64,000 bases of DNA, from the NCBI GenBank assembly GCA_002370555.1, contig AP014718.1:1488001-1552000 (forward strand), written 5' to 3'. The notes under the pieces are model-generated. The model saw nothing but the letters and a program-made list of their open reading frames with translations, searched no databases and had not been told where the DNA came from. How positions within the stretch are numbered: the stretch's first letter is position 1; each line of letters starts with the position of its first letter. The stretch comes from Arthrobacter sp. Hiyo4. GTDB taxonomy: Bacteria; Actinomycetota; Actinomycetes; Actinomycetales; Micrococcaceae. A program made the position numbers and the translations under genes. Shown here in pieces: positions 11,260 through 19,825 of the stretch.

Positions 11260-12004
11260 ATGAGCTCACAGCCTTCCCCGTCGACGCCTTCCACTTCCGG
11301 CAGTGACAGCCAGGCAACCCGCCCCACAGCTCACACAGCCATACGCCGCAGGGCCAGAGCCTGGACGGTGCGCTCCAGAAAGCGGGCTTCTACCCGCGCC
11401 TGGTGGCCGACGTCGTTGACGACGCCCTGGACGGGCGTGAATGCGTGGCCCACCTGGTGCACCTGGAAACCCACTTTGACCGGGCCGAAGTCCGCCGCCA
11501 CATCACCGTGCTGGTCCTGACCGCAGACATGCTGGTGATCACGCACGTGGACGACCAGCAGCTCGATGACGCCGGCGAACAGATCGTGGCCCAGATCTCC
11601 ACAGAATCCGTGCCCGTCGCGCAGATCCGCTCCGTGGTCCTGAGCTACATGTACTCCCAGCCGCAGGACTACAAGCCCTCGGATCCGGTCCGGGAGGTCA
11701 CCCTCGCCATTGCCTGGTCCGGCGGCCAGCGGCTGGACATGGGCCCCGCCAGCTGCGGAGACCCTCAATGCGAGGCAGACCACGGCTACAGCGGCACCAT
11801 TGCCCAGGAGGACATCGTCCTGCGGATCAGCGCCGAAGCCGACGGTCCGCAGGCCGTCCAGGACGCCAAACTCTTTGCCCGCGCCCTGCGTGCCGTGAAC
11901 ACCGGCTCCACAGCTCCCGTGCCGCACACCGGCCAGACGCTCCAGCCCCGGCCCGGACGGGTGTGTTCGGAAACCGGCTCAGCCGCGGGCACCAGCAGCG
12001 CTGA
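11260..12004 (+). CDS. DUF5998 family protein
   Basis: A conserved actinobacterial protein of unknown function that I recognise as DUF5998 from sequence and from its place between the acetyltransferase and the AlkP-type gene. ATG 11260 begins a Ser/Thr/Pro-rich tail of about 30 residues. One base is lost near 11345; the core then reads LQKAGFYPRLVADVVDDAL, LVLTADMLVITHVDDQQLDD and LSYMYSQPQDYKP. A second loss near 11960 restores the C-terminus FGNRLSRGHQQR and a TGA at 12002-12004; without it the frame runs on to 12080. About 248 residues, with no signal peptide or membrane segment. Confidence 0.7.
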
Positions 12005-12005
12005 G

Positions 12006-13247
12006 ATGCCGGACCAAGGGAAAGTAACACTCTCCACAGCCTCTTCCGCAGCGGTTTCCCATGGGCCGCCCCGCAGCTGAGCATGCCGCCCGCACCTGCC
12101 TTTGGCCGGCGGTCCATCGGGACGTCCTCACCAGCGCGGCGGCCAGCCTCGGGGTAGAAGGTTTCACAAACTCCCTGGGACTTCCGCCGGCGTCGCGCGT
12201 CTGCGTCGTCCTGGCCGACGGCCTGGCCGGAACCTGCTCAAACAGAAGTCTGCCCACACACCCTTCCTGCGCTCCGTGATGCAGTCCGGGCAGGGTGAAG
12301 TTCCCGTCTGGCTGGACTCCACGTTCCCCTCAACCACGGCCGCTGCCCTGGCCAGCTTCGGCACCGGACTCCCGCCCGGCCAGCACGGAATGGTGGGCTA
12401 TGACGTCCTGGACCCTGACCAGGACAAAGTCGTCAACATGCTCGGCAACTGGGATGCCAAGGTGGACCCCGCTGAGTGGCAGCCGTTTCCTACCGTCCTC
12501 GAACGGGCCGCCGAATCAGTTAGTGTGACCACGGTCAGCCTGCCGCAGTTCGGCAACTCGCCCATGACGCAGGCGGCCCTCCGCGGCGGGAATTTCGTCT
12601 CAGCCGTGACGGCCCACGCACGCACAGAGGCCGCCGCCGAAGCCATGGACACCACCGGCCGGTCCCTGATGTACTTCTACGTCAACGAACTGGATAAGGC
12701 GGGCCACCGGCACGGTTGCCAGTCCGAACAGTGGGAACACCAGCTCGAAGAGCTTGACGCCACCGTCAAACGGCTCAACGCGTCGCTCCCCGCCGGGACC
12801 ACCGTCCTGCTCACCGCGGACCACGGGATGCTAGATGTCCCGGAACAGCAGCGGATCGACTTCGCCGCGGACGCGTCGCTTGTTGACGGCGTGCGGCATA
12901 CGGCGGGCGAGCCCCGGATGGTCCATCTCTACCTTGAGGATGCGGCAGGCGCCGCGGGCCGGGAGCGGTTGCTGGGCGCGTGGCGTGCCCGTTTCGGCGA
13001 CAGGATCTGGGCCTTTACCCGGGAAGATGCCATCGCCGCCGGACTGTTCGGGACACTGCGCCCGGCCGTCGGGCCTCGGATTGGGGACATCATGATTGCG
13101 GCGCGGGACGCGCTGGCCCTCTACGACACCCGCCGCGGGCGCCCAGCCGCCATGGAGGTGGTGGGCCAGCACGGCTCGCTGACCAAAGCGGAACGCGAAG
13201 TACCGCTGCTGTGCTTTAAGGCCGAAGGCAAGCCACAGCGACGCTGA
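12006..13247 (+). CDS. Alkaline phosphatase superfamily protein (nucleotide pyrophosphatase/phosphodiesterase type)
   Basis: A metal-dependent phosphoesterase of the AlkP superfamily. The nucleophile motif is DSTFPSTTAAALASFGTG (Thr in PSTT); the other metal ligands lie in VVLADGL, NELDKAGHRHG and TADHGMLD. The corrected N-terminus probably starts at ATG 12006, one base after the DUF5998 stop; base losses near 12040, 12110 and 12225 scatter it over three frames. From 12230 to the stop at 13247 it is open. Substrate is unknown. It faces sepH stop to stop with only four bases between. The start is less certain than the body; ATG 12083 is an alternative. Confidence 0.85.
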
Positions 13248-13251
13248 GTCG

Positions 13252-14634
13252 TCAGTCCCGCTTGGTCCCGAAGACGATCTCGTCCCAGCTGGGAACCGTG
13301 GACCGCTTCGGTTTTGCGGGCTGCCGCTCAGGCTGGTCCGCGTCATGGTCGTGGTGCTGGCCGATCCTGCGTCGTCGGCGCCGGCCGCGTAGGCTGCCCG
13401 GCGCGGCCGCCGCCGCCGCCCAGCAGTTCGTCCAGGCCCACGTTCGGCGCGGGACGTCCCGGAGCTGTCTCGCCGGGGCACCCTGCCCTGCGGGACGAAG
13501 CGGGGACGCCACAATGGTGACTTGCCTCGTGTCGGTGCTGACGCCGTCGTGCAGTTTCAGGACGTCGTCATCCTCGGAGTCCCGGTGTGGCGGGATGAGG
13601 CTCAGCCGGGACAGCATTGACGGCCGAGCATCTCGCTTGCGGGTGAGGGGATCGGCGGCCGCAGCAGGCGCGGCGTCATCCTGCGCGGTGGACTCGGCAG
13701 GTGCTGCCTCGCGCGTTTCGGGCTCCCGATAGTTCTGTTCCCTGGAATCCGGTTCAGGGACCACCTCAGAGGGACGTGGATGGGCAGCGGGCACGCCGTG
13801 GGTCAGCAGCACTGCAAGGGCGTCGTCAGCGTCTTCGTCGACACCCAGGCGCTGGCCGCGGCGTGAACGGAGCATATCCAGGAGACCGTCAGATTCCCGG
13901 GCCTGCGGGACGGCCTGCGGGCCGGTCGAATTTCGGGCGGCCGCTGCTTGCGCGTCGGTTTCAAAGTCAAACGGGCGGTCCGAGACGGCAGCTAGACGGC
14001 GGGCCGGAACGGGTCCGTCCAGCGGTTCCAGCTCACTGAGCTGCTGGGCCCAGCGGTTGGCATTCTGCAGCGACTTGCGGGCCGGACTGAACGTCCACTG
14101 CGCAGGCGGCTCTTCCCCGATGCCGGACGTGCCGTCCTTTCTGGCTTCAAAACGGGCCACCACGGTCCAGTTGCCGTCCTGGCGCCGCCACGAATCCCAT
14201 TCCACGGTTGAGGGTTCAATCCCGTGGGCTGAGAGCCGGTGGTTGACCATGTCGTGGAGGGAAGCCGGGTGGTCGCCGAAAATGGAGCGGTACGTGTCAT
14301 GACCGGGGGAAGGCGAAGCCACTTCCACCTTCCGAGCCTGTTGCGCTACATACTCCCGCTCGGCAAGGACAGGGCCCTCATACCGCTCGACTTTTGCGAG
14401 GGGAAGCCCGGAAAGCTCAGCCACCTCCGCTGCGGTGGCACCGCTGCGGATTCGAGACTGGATGTCCCGCGGGGACATGGCAATGGGCACAGCCGCGGAA
14501 GCCGTCTTCGCCGAAGACCGGCTGGCCGTCCGCAGTGCTTCATCGATCGGCAGCTGGAACATCGCGCCGCCGGCACCGCTCAACAGGAGATGCTCCCCGT
14601 CGTCGTGTACGCCTACAAGCCGTAGATCCTGCAT
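13252..14634 (-). CDS. sepH: Septation protein SepH
   Basis: SepH is the actinobacterial cell-division regulator that binds FtsZ and promotes its assembly at the septum. The start ATG 14634 (MQDLRLVGVHDDGEHLLLSG) has GGAGG seven bases upstream; a longer in-frame extension upstream is unlikely to be coding. The N-terminal DUF3071 region with the helix-turn-helix IQSRIRSGATAAEVAELSG lies near residues 60-80. A long acidic and proline-rich linker follows, then the conserved C-terminal end VPSWDEIVFGTKRD. Between about 13345 and 13490 the linker is read in the wrong frame; another frame gives PNVGLDELLGGGGGRAGQ. Start and end share one frame, so three bases must be missing overall. Confidence 0.9.
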   Translation of the reverse strand: MQDLRLVGVHDDGEHLLLSGAGGAMFQLPIDEALRTASRSSAKTASAAVPIAMSPRDIQSRIRSGATAAEVAELSGLPLAKVERYEGPVLAEREYVAQQARKVEVASPSPGHDTYRSIFGDHPASLHDMVNHRLSAHGIEPSTVEWDSWRRQDGNWTVVARFEARKDGTSGIGEEPPAQWTFSPARKSLQNANRWAQQLSELEPLDGPVPARRLAAVSDRPFDFETDAQAAAARNSTGPQAVPQARESDGLLDMLRSRRGQRLGVDEDADDALAVLLTHGVPAAHPRPSEVVPEPDSREQNYREPETREAAPAESTAQDDAAPAAAADPLTRKRDARPSMLSRLSLIPPHRDSEDDDVLKLHDGVSTDTRQVTIVASPLRPAGQGAPARQLRDVPRRTWAWTNCWAAAAAAPGSLRGRRRRRRIGQHHDHDADQPERQPAKPKRSTVPSWDEIVFGTKRD

Positions 14635-14915
14635 ACAAATCCTCCACCCTGGCATTACTATCAATCGAAACTCTGCCACTCACCGGCACCCTTTTGGGTT
14701 AGGAGCAAGGGCGCGCCGCGATATTCCGGCACTTTCGGACGCCGGTGCGGTCAACAGCGGGGGTTTGCGCAGTGCCAGCGGACCGCACCCGCGCGGAAGT
14801 CCGGATTTTGCCGCGTGCATGCGGAAGGATGAGCCCACGCCGGGCACAAACAGGAGCTGTCCGGCGTTATCAAGGGTGTCACCCGCTGACCGGAAAGGAA
14901 CGGAGTCAAGCCGAG

Positions 14916-15215
14916 ATGGCCACCGACTACGATGCGCCGAGAAAATCCGAAGAAGACCTCACCGAGGATTCGCTGGAGGATCTGAAAACCCGGCGCTCAG
15001 ATAACCCGACGGCCGCGGTTGATGTGGACGAAAGCGACCTCGCCGCAGGCTACGAGCTTCCCGGGGCGGACCTGTCCGGCGAGGAGCTGCTGGTCCTGGT
15101 GGTGCCTCCACAAGCGGACGAGTTTACGTGTTCCTCGTGCTTCCTGGTCCGGCACCGTTCGCAGATTGCGCGGGAAACGAACGGCCACTTCTATTGCAAG
15201 GAGTGCGAAGGCTGA
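14916..15215 (+). CDS. DUF4193 family small zinc-ribbon-like protein
   Basis: A 99-residue intact protein of the DUF4193 family (M. tuberculosis Rv2699c is a member), function unknown. The N-terminal half is acidic (SEEDLTEDSLEDL). The C-terminus carries two CxxC pairs, Cys72/Cys75 and Cys94/Cys97 (TCSSC and YCKEC), as expected for one bound zinc. ATG 14916 is chosen because AAGGAACGGAG lies 11 to 20 bases upstream and it matches family length; the same frame is open further up to 14745. The 281 bases between sepH and this start hold the divergent promoters and no gene I can support. Confidence 0.85.
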   Translation: MATDYDAPRKSEEDLTEDSLEDLKTRRSDNPTAAVDVDESDLAAGYELPGADLSGEELLVLVVPPQADEFTCSSCFLVRHRSQIARETNGHFYCKECEG

Positions 15216-15236
15216 ACGGCTATTCCCCTATTTTCC

Positions 15237-15724
15237 CTAGTTCCGTGAAAGCGCGGCAGCGAGTTCCTCGGGCCGCCTGGACGACGTCAGCCAATAGGGC
15301 GTCCGGTCCGACGGGTCCGTGATTTCGATCCGCACCACGGGGTCGATCCAGCCACGGATGCACAAGTAGGCGAGGCCGTTGAGTTTTGTCCCCCGCTGGG
15401 CAGTGGCGTCCTTGCCGCGGAACCCTTCCACACCGCCCACGAAGCGGCGCTCGATTGTGGCGCGACCTACCGTCACAGTCTCACTCGTGACCAAAATGGT
15501 AGGGGTGGACAGCACCAGCAGGGCGGCCATGATCGTGAACAATACGGCGGCGGCCGTGTAGCCTGCCGACATGCTGATCGGGGCAAAAACGAGGATCCCG
15601 GCACCGGAGATCCCCGCCGCGATGATCCAGATCCAGACGTTCGGCCACAGCCTCTCCCGGAAAACTGGCGGGGTGCCGGCAGAGGGGCGTCAGGGACGGG
15701 CGCGGTGGAGCTGGATTCGGGCAT
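15237..15724 (-). CDS. DUF3093 family membrane protein
   Basis: A small membrane protein of the DUF3093 family (compare M. tuberculosis Rv2698), function unknown. The start is ATG 15724 (MPESSSTAPVPDAP). One base is lost near 15670; the restored frame continues as FRERLWPNVWIWIIAAGISGAGI, the first helix, then YTAAAVLFTIMAALLVLSTPTILV, the second. The C-terminal part is a cytoplasmic PH-like domain (VRIEITDPSDRTPYWLTSSRRPEELAAAL). It sits opposite and just upstream of dut, the same arrangement as in mycobacteria. Confidence 0.82.
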
Positions 15725-15829
15725 GCCACCAGCTTTCCACCTTTGGCTGGCTATTTCATCTTGGGTTCATCCTGTCTTGGCCTGCGGCGTCCCGTTCTAG
15801 GACGGAACTGCGGCTGGGCGTTAGAGTGA

Positions 15830-16378
15830 GTGACTGTGACTGACGAACTTGCCACTGTTGAAACCGTTCCTGACAATGAGCTGGCCGGCTCTGCACCGGA
15901 TGCAGCCGCAGCCTACGGGGCCCCGACGCTGCAGGTGCAGCTGAAAATGCTCGACGCCGGGCTGGAGGCACCTTCCTATGCCCACCCCGGCGACGCGGGA
16001 GCTGACCTGCGGACCCGGGAAGATGTGGTCCTGGCACCGGGGGAGCGGAAGCTGGTGGCTACCGGTGTTTCCATCGCACTGCCGGACGGGTTTGTAGCCC
16101 TGATCCACCCTCGCTCCGGCCTGGCCACGAAGCATGGGCTGACCATCGTCAATGCGCCCGGCACTGTGGATGCCGGTTACCGCGGGGAAATTTCCGTGAC
16201 CCTCCTCAACACCGATTCCAGGAACGCCATCGAGCTGCGGCGCGGCGATAGAATTGCACAGATGGTGATCCAGCGGGTGGAATATGCGCAGTTTGTCCCC
16301 GTCAACGAATTGAGCGAATCGGTGCGGGGAGCCGGCGGATTCGGATCCACCGGCGGCTTCACCTCGCCAAACGCCTGA
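15830..16378 (+). CDS. dut: dUTP diphosphatase
   Basis: Trimeric dUTPase, which hydrolyses dUTP to dUMP and pyrophosphate to keep uracil out of DNA and to supply dTMP synthesis. Intact, 182 residues from GTG 15830 (GTG 15836 is an equal alternative). All five motifs are present: PGDAGADLR (53-61), PRSGLA (94-99), [12 protein letters not shown] with the catalytic Asp (112-123), GDRIAQMV (139-146) and the C-terminal [10 protein letters not shown] (166-175). The first 30 residues are an Ala/Asp-rich extension outside the fold. Confidence 0.95.
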   Translation: MTVTDELATVETVPDNELAGSAPDAAAAYGAPTLQVQLKMLDAGLEAPSYAHPGDAGADLRTREDVVLAPGERKLVATGVSIALPDGFVALIHPRSGLATKHGLTIVNAPGTVDAGYRGEISVTLLNTDSRNAIELRRGDRIAQMVIQRVEYAQFVPVNELSESVRGAGGFGSTGGFTSPNA

Positions 16379-16391
16379 CACAGCCGACGGC

Positions 16392-16411
16392 GGCAACCAG
16401 CGTTGGTTGCC
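16392..16411 (+). terminator. Stem-loop between dut and the DUF3710 gene
   Basis: GGCAACCA, loop GCGT, TGGTTGCC: a perfect 8-bp stem 13 bases after the dut stop. No run of T follows, so it may be a weak terminator, an mRNA-end stabiliser or a 5' leader hairpin of the next gene. Confidence 0.35.
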
Positions 16412-16483
16412 CGCGGCAGCAAGACTTCCGACGGTACCCACCGGGCCCGGCGAGTCACTTTCACAACTAAGGAGACAATCCCC

Positions 16484-17218
16484 ATGGTTTTTGGGCTCGG
16501 CAGGAAATCGAAGAAGGACCAATCGGCCTACCCCGACGAATCCCAGGCCTCAGTGGAATCAACGGATTCCGCTGACACGGCCTCGGTGGACGCCGGGCGT
16601 CGGGTCTCGGGCCCCTTTGATGTTTCCGAAGTCTCCAGCCGCGAGGGTTATGTTGACCTCGGTGCGCTGCTGATTTCCCCGAGCGAGGGGCTCCAGCTCC
16701 GGCTCGAAGTTGAGGAAGCCACCCAGCGCGTGGTCGCTGTGACCATGGACCTGAACGGCTCCAGCCTTCAGCTCCAGGCGTTTGCTGCTCCCAAGACCGA
16801 GGGGCTGTGGGACGAGATCCGCGAACAGATCGGTCAGTCCGTGGGAAGCCAGGGCGGGCAGGTTGAAGAAGTCCAGGGTGGCTTCGGAACCGAACTGATC
16901 GCCAAACTGCCCGCCGGTGCACAGGACGGCAGCCAGGGCTACCGGGTGGCGCGCTTCATAGGCATCGACGGGCCGCGGTGGTTCCTGCGCGGCGTCCTGG
17001 GCGGCCCGGCAGCGATGGAGCGCGAGGCTGCGGCACCGCTTGAGTCCCTTTTCCGCAAGATTGTGGTCATCCGGGGCGACAGCCCCATGCCGCCCCGGGA
17101 CCTGCTTCAGCTGCGGCTGCCCAAGGATGCCAGCGTCACCCCGCCGCCTGCTTCCCCGAATTCGACGCCCCGAGTTCAAGGGCCCGAACGGGGTCCGGAA
17201 ACCACCCAGATTGGCTGA
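16484..17218 (+). CDS. DUF3710 family protein
   Basis: A conserved actinobacterial protein of unknown function (M. tuberculosis Rv2696c type), 244 residues. ATG 16484 has AAGGAG nine bases upstream, which fixes the start. A charged N-terminal tail (residues 1-40) precedes the conserved core with YVDLGALLISPSEGLQLRLE, a glycine/glutamine-rich turn near 130, and FIGIDGPRWFLRGVLGGPA. The C-terminus is proline-rich. No membrane segment is seen, so it is probably cytoplasmic. It is encoded between dut and the OB-fold gene, as in other actinobacteria. Confidence 0.82.
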   Translation: MVFGLGRKSKKDQSAYPDESQASVESTDSADTASVDAGRRVSGPFDVSEVSSREGYVDLGALLISPSEGLQLRLEVEEATQRVVAVTMDLNGSSLQLQAFAAPKTEGLWDEIREQIGQSVGSQGGQVEEVQGGFGTELIAKLPAGAQDGSQGYRVARFIGIDGPRWFLRGVLGGPAAMEREAAAPLESLFRKIVVIRGDSPMPPRDLLQLRLPKDASVTPPPASPNSTPRVQGPERGPETTQIG

Positions 17219-17257
17219 TTCCCGCCAAGGTCCCCAGGACTCATCCCGGATGCGGGG

Positions 17258-17572
17258 ATGCCGGTCAGCCGGCTGCCGGAAAGGGGGAGGGTGGTGTGCC
17301 AGGGGCACATCGAATCGGTCACCTACATGCCCGCGGACCAGAACGCGGCATTCGCCGCCATTGTCTCGGACCCCGACATTCGCGAGACGGTCACCAAACC
17401 GGCACGGGGAACGGGTGGCCGCCTGCGTGTGGTCTGGCTGGGGCGGCGCCGTGTGCCGGGCATCGAGGCAGGGACCGTAGTCCGCCTTGAGGGGATGCTG
17501 TCCCAAAGCCAGGGCCTGCCCACCATGTTCAATCCGCGCTATGAAATACTTTCCCGCCAGGAGAACGAATGA
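17258..17572 (+). CDS. OB-fold nucleic-acid-binding-like protein
   Basis: A protein of about 104 residues with an OB-fold pattern: alternating strands around GRVVCQGHIESVTYMP, RLRVVWLGRRRVPGIEAGTVVRLEGML, and a final strand MFNPRYEILS. It resembles the small OB-fold protein encoded at this place in mycobacteria (Rv2694c). Ligand and role are unknown. ATG 17258 is the chosen start, but 40 bases separate it from the previous stop and a lost base upstream could hide a longer N-terminus. Its stop overlaps the next start (ATGA at 17569-17572), so the two are probably translationally coupled. Confidence 0.72.
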   Translation: MPVSRLPERGRVVCQGHIESVTYMPADQNAAFAAIVSDPDIRETVTKPARGTGGRLRVVWLGRRRVPGIEAGTVVRLEGMLSQSQGLPTMFNPRYEILSRQENE

Positions 17573-18320
17573 CCTCGCCCCAGCAGCCCGAGCCGTCCGA
17601 GCAGCCCGAGCCGTCCGCGGTGAAGGGACTTGCTGAGGGCTATGCAGCCAAAGCCGGCCTGCACCGCACCCATGACGGCCGGATCGATGTCCTCAAGAGC
17701 GCCGGAGGAATCCAGGGCATCGCAGAGAGCATTCTGCCCGGCCTGGTCTTCCTGATCGCCTTTACCATCACGCGGGACCTGACGCCGTCGCTGGCGGCCG
17801 CGCTGGCCTCCGCCGCGGTGTTTACGGTGGTCCGCCTCGTCCAGCGGCGCCCGCTGACCCAGGCCCTCGCCGGCGTGGTGGGGGTGGGAATCTCGGCCTG
17901 GCTCGCCAACACTACGGGCAAGGCCGAGGACTTCTACCTGCCGGGGTTCTTCACGAACACCGCCTACATCCTCGCCATGGTGATCTCCATCGCGATCAAG
18001 TGGCCGGTGGCCGGCCTGCTGTTCGGGATCATCCGCAACGAAGGGCTGGACTGGCGCAAGGATCCCGCACGGCTTAAGGCTTACCGCCTGGGCACCTGGA
18101 TCATCGTGGCTGTCCTGGTACTTCGGCTGATCGTTCAGGTCCCCTGTACCTGACGGGCGAGGACGGACTCGCCGCCCTGGCCACGACCCGCCTGATCATG
18201 GGGGCGCCGCTCTATATTCTCGGCGTCTGGATCGCGTGGCTGCTCACCCGGCCGGTACCGCCGGACGCCGACGCCCCGACGTCGGATCAGCCGCCGAAGC
18301 CGTCGTCCTCCGGCGCCTGA
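17569..18320 (+). CDS. DUF3159 family membrane protein
   Basis: An integral membrane protein of the DUF3159 family (compare M. tuberculosis Rv2693c), function unknown. The N-terminal tail has QPEPSEQPEPS repeats. Helices follow: GIAESILPGLVFLIAFTI, SLAAALASAAVFTVVRLV, QALAGVVGVGISAWLA, YILAMVISIAIKWPVAGLLF and TWIIVAVLVLRLIVQV. One C is missing from the run near 18145; restoring it gives LYLTGEDGLAALATTRLIMG, a sixth helix ILGVWIAWLLTRPV and a stop at 18318-18320. Uncorrected, the frame stops at 18153. The 3' end overlaps the opposing TrkA gene by 34 bases. Confidence 0.83.
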
Positions 18321-19036
18321 GTTTCGGCAGGCTGCACGCCTTCGGGCTCATGGGGGGCCTTCTCCGGCTCCTCCGCTGATTCGGGCGACAGCAGCGCACG
18401 CAACTGATCCTCGGCCGCGATAGTGGTGACGAAAAACAACTCGTCCCCGCCATCAATGACGTCATCCCGGCTGGGAGTGATGGGCGCGTGGTCCCGGAGG
18501 ATTGCCACCAGCGTGGCGTCCTCGGGCCAATGGATCTCGCCCACTGTCAGGCCAATGACGTGGGAATCGTGCGGCACCGTGAACTCCACCAGCGAAGCAA
18601 CGCCGGTCTGTAGCGTCAGGAGCCGGACCAGGTCACCGATCTCCACCGCTTCCTCCACAAGTGCGGTCATCAGCTGGGGAGTGTTGACGGCGACGTCCAC
18701 GCCCCAGGAGTCGTTGAACATCCAGTCGTTCTTGGGGTTGTTGACCCGGCCCACCGTGCGGCCCACGCCGAATTCGGTCTTGGCCAGGAGCGAGACCACC
18801 AGATTGACCTTGTCGTCGCCCGTGGCTGAAACAACGACGTCGGCGTCCTCCACTTTCGCTCCCTGCAGGGTGCTGAGCTCGCAGGCGTCGCCCACAAGCC
18901 AGTGCGCGCCGCGCAGCCCGCTGCGTCCGATGACCTCAGGCTTGAGGTCGATCAGTAGGATTTCGTGCTTGTGGGCCAGCAGTTCCCTGGCGATCGATGA
19001 CCCGACGCTGCCGGCGCCGACGATAACAACTTTCAC
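18287..19036 (-). CDS. TrkA/RCK potassium-uptake regulatory protein (CeoC type)
   Basis: A cytoplasmic NAD(H)-binding RCK protein that gates a potassium channel or transporter. Intact, about 249 residues from GTG 19036. An N-terminal Rossmann domain starts MKVVIVGAGSVGSSIARELL; the TrkA-C domain begins near residue 140 (LVEFTVPHDSHVIGLTVGEIHWPEDATLVAILRD), followed by an acidic, proline-rich tail. Its start overlaps the upstream trkA stop by one base (TAGTG), so the pair is coupled. In mycobacteria the equivalents are ceoB and ceoC. Confidence 0.9.
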   Translation of the reverse strand: MKVVIVGAGSVGSSIARELLAHKHEILLIDLKPEVIGRSGLRGAHWLVGDACELSTLQGAKVEDADVVVSATGDDKVNLVVSLLAKTEFGVGRTVGRVNNPKNDWMFNDSWGVDVAVNTPQLMTALVEEAVEIGDLVRLLTLQTGVASLVEFTVPHDSHVIGLTVGEIHWPEDATLVAILRDHAPITPSRDDVIDGGDELFFVTTIAAEDQLRALLSPESAEEPEKAPHEPEGVQPAETQAPEDDGFGG

Positions 19037-19707
19037 TACAACTCCTTGGCGGGTGCTTTGGCCAGGATCTGGGCGACCTGGGAACTTCGGTCCACCGGCA
19101 GCATGGCGTGGACTGTGTCGCCGTCCTGGTACGAAGTCCCGTTTTCGGGGAGCATGCCCTCGCCGAACCTGGTGATGTATGCCACCCGGATGTCGGCAGC
19201 TTTTTCGACCTCGCTGATCCGGTGGCCGATCCAGCCGGCGTCGAGGTCCACTTCGGCGAGGACCAGCCGGCCGGAAGGCTCGCGGAAATCGCCGGCCAGA
19301 TGCTGTTCGGGCAGGATGCGGCGCAGGACCTGGTCTGCGCTCCACCGGACGGCGGCCACGGTGGGGATGCCGAGCCGTTGATAGATTTCTGCCCGTCCGG
19401 GATCGTAGATCCTGGCCACAACGTGGGGGACGTGGAAGGTCTCGCGCGCCACGCGGGTGGCCAGGATGTTGGAGTTGTCACCGCTGGAAACGGCGGCGAA
19501 GGCGTACGCCTCTGCCACGCCGGCCTGCTGGAGGGTGTCCCGGTCGAAGCCCACACCGGTGACTTTCCGGCCAGTGAAGCCCTGCCGAAGCCGGCGGAAC
19601 GCGCGGTCGTCCTGGTCGATGATGGCGACGGAATGACCGGCGTCCTCCAGCGTGTGCGCCAGAGTGGCCCCTACCCGGCCACATCCCATGATCACGAAAT
19701 GCGCCAC
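19036..19707 (-). CDS. TrkA/RCK potassium-uptake regulatory protein (CeoB type)
   Basis: Second RCK protein, 223 residues, intact. The Rossmann motif is MAHFVIMGCGRVGATLAHTL, with Asp35 (IIDQDD) at the NAD ribose position. The TrkA-C half includes RLVLAEVDLDAGWIGHRISEVE. It is the upstream gene of the trkA pair and diverges from the KimA-like permease across 118 bases, so a shared regulatory region is likely. No second-messenger riboswitch is visible in that gap. Confidence 0.9.
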   Translation of the reverse strand: MAHFVIMGCGRVGATLAHTLEDAGHSVAIIDQDDRAFRRLRQGFTGRKVTGVGFDRDTLQQAGVAEAYAFAAVSSGDNSNILATRVARETFHVPHVVARIYDPGRAEIYQRLGIPTVAAVRWSADQVLRRILPEQHLAGDFREPSGRLVLAEVDLDAGWIGHRISEVEKAADIRVAYITRFGEGMLPENGTSYQDGDTVHAMLPVDRSSQVAQILAKAPAKEL

Positions 19708-19825
19708 CGTATCTCCTCAACTTCCGTAGCCTGTTGCTGCTGCTAGAACTCTACCGGCAGCGCGCGTGCTGCATCCGCCTGGACGCCGTCATGACATGGG
19801 CGGGGAATCAGACTAGCTTTGTGGA

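Noticed and set aside
19708..19825. Possible c-di-AMP (ydaO) riboswitch before the KimA-like gene
   Set aside because: The gap is only 118 bases and divergent, and the conserved ydaO core motifs are not present.
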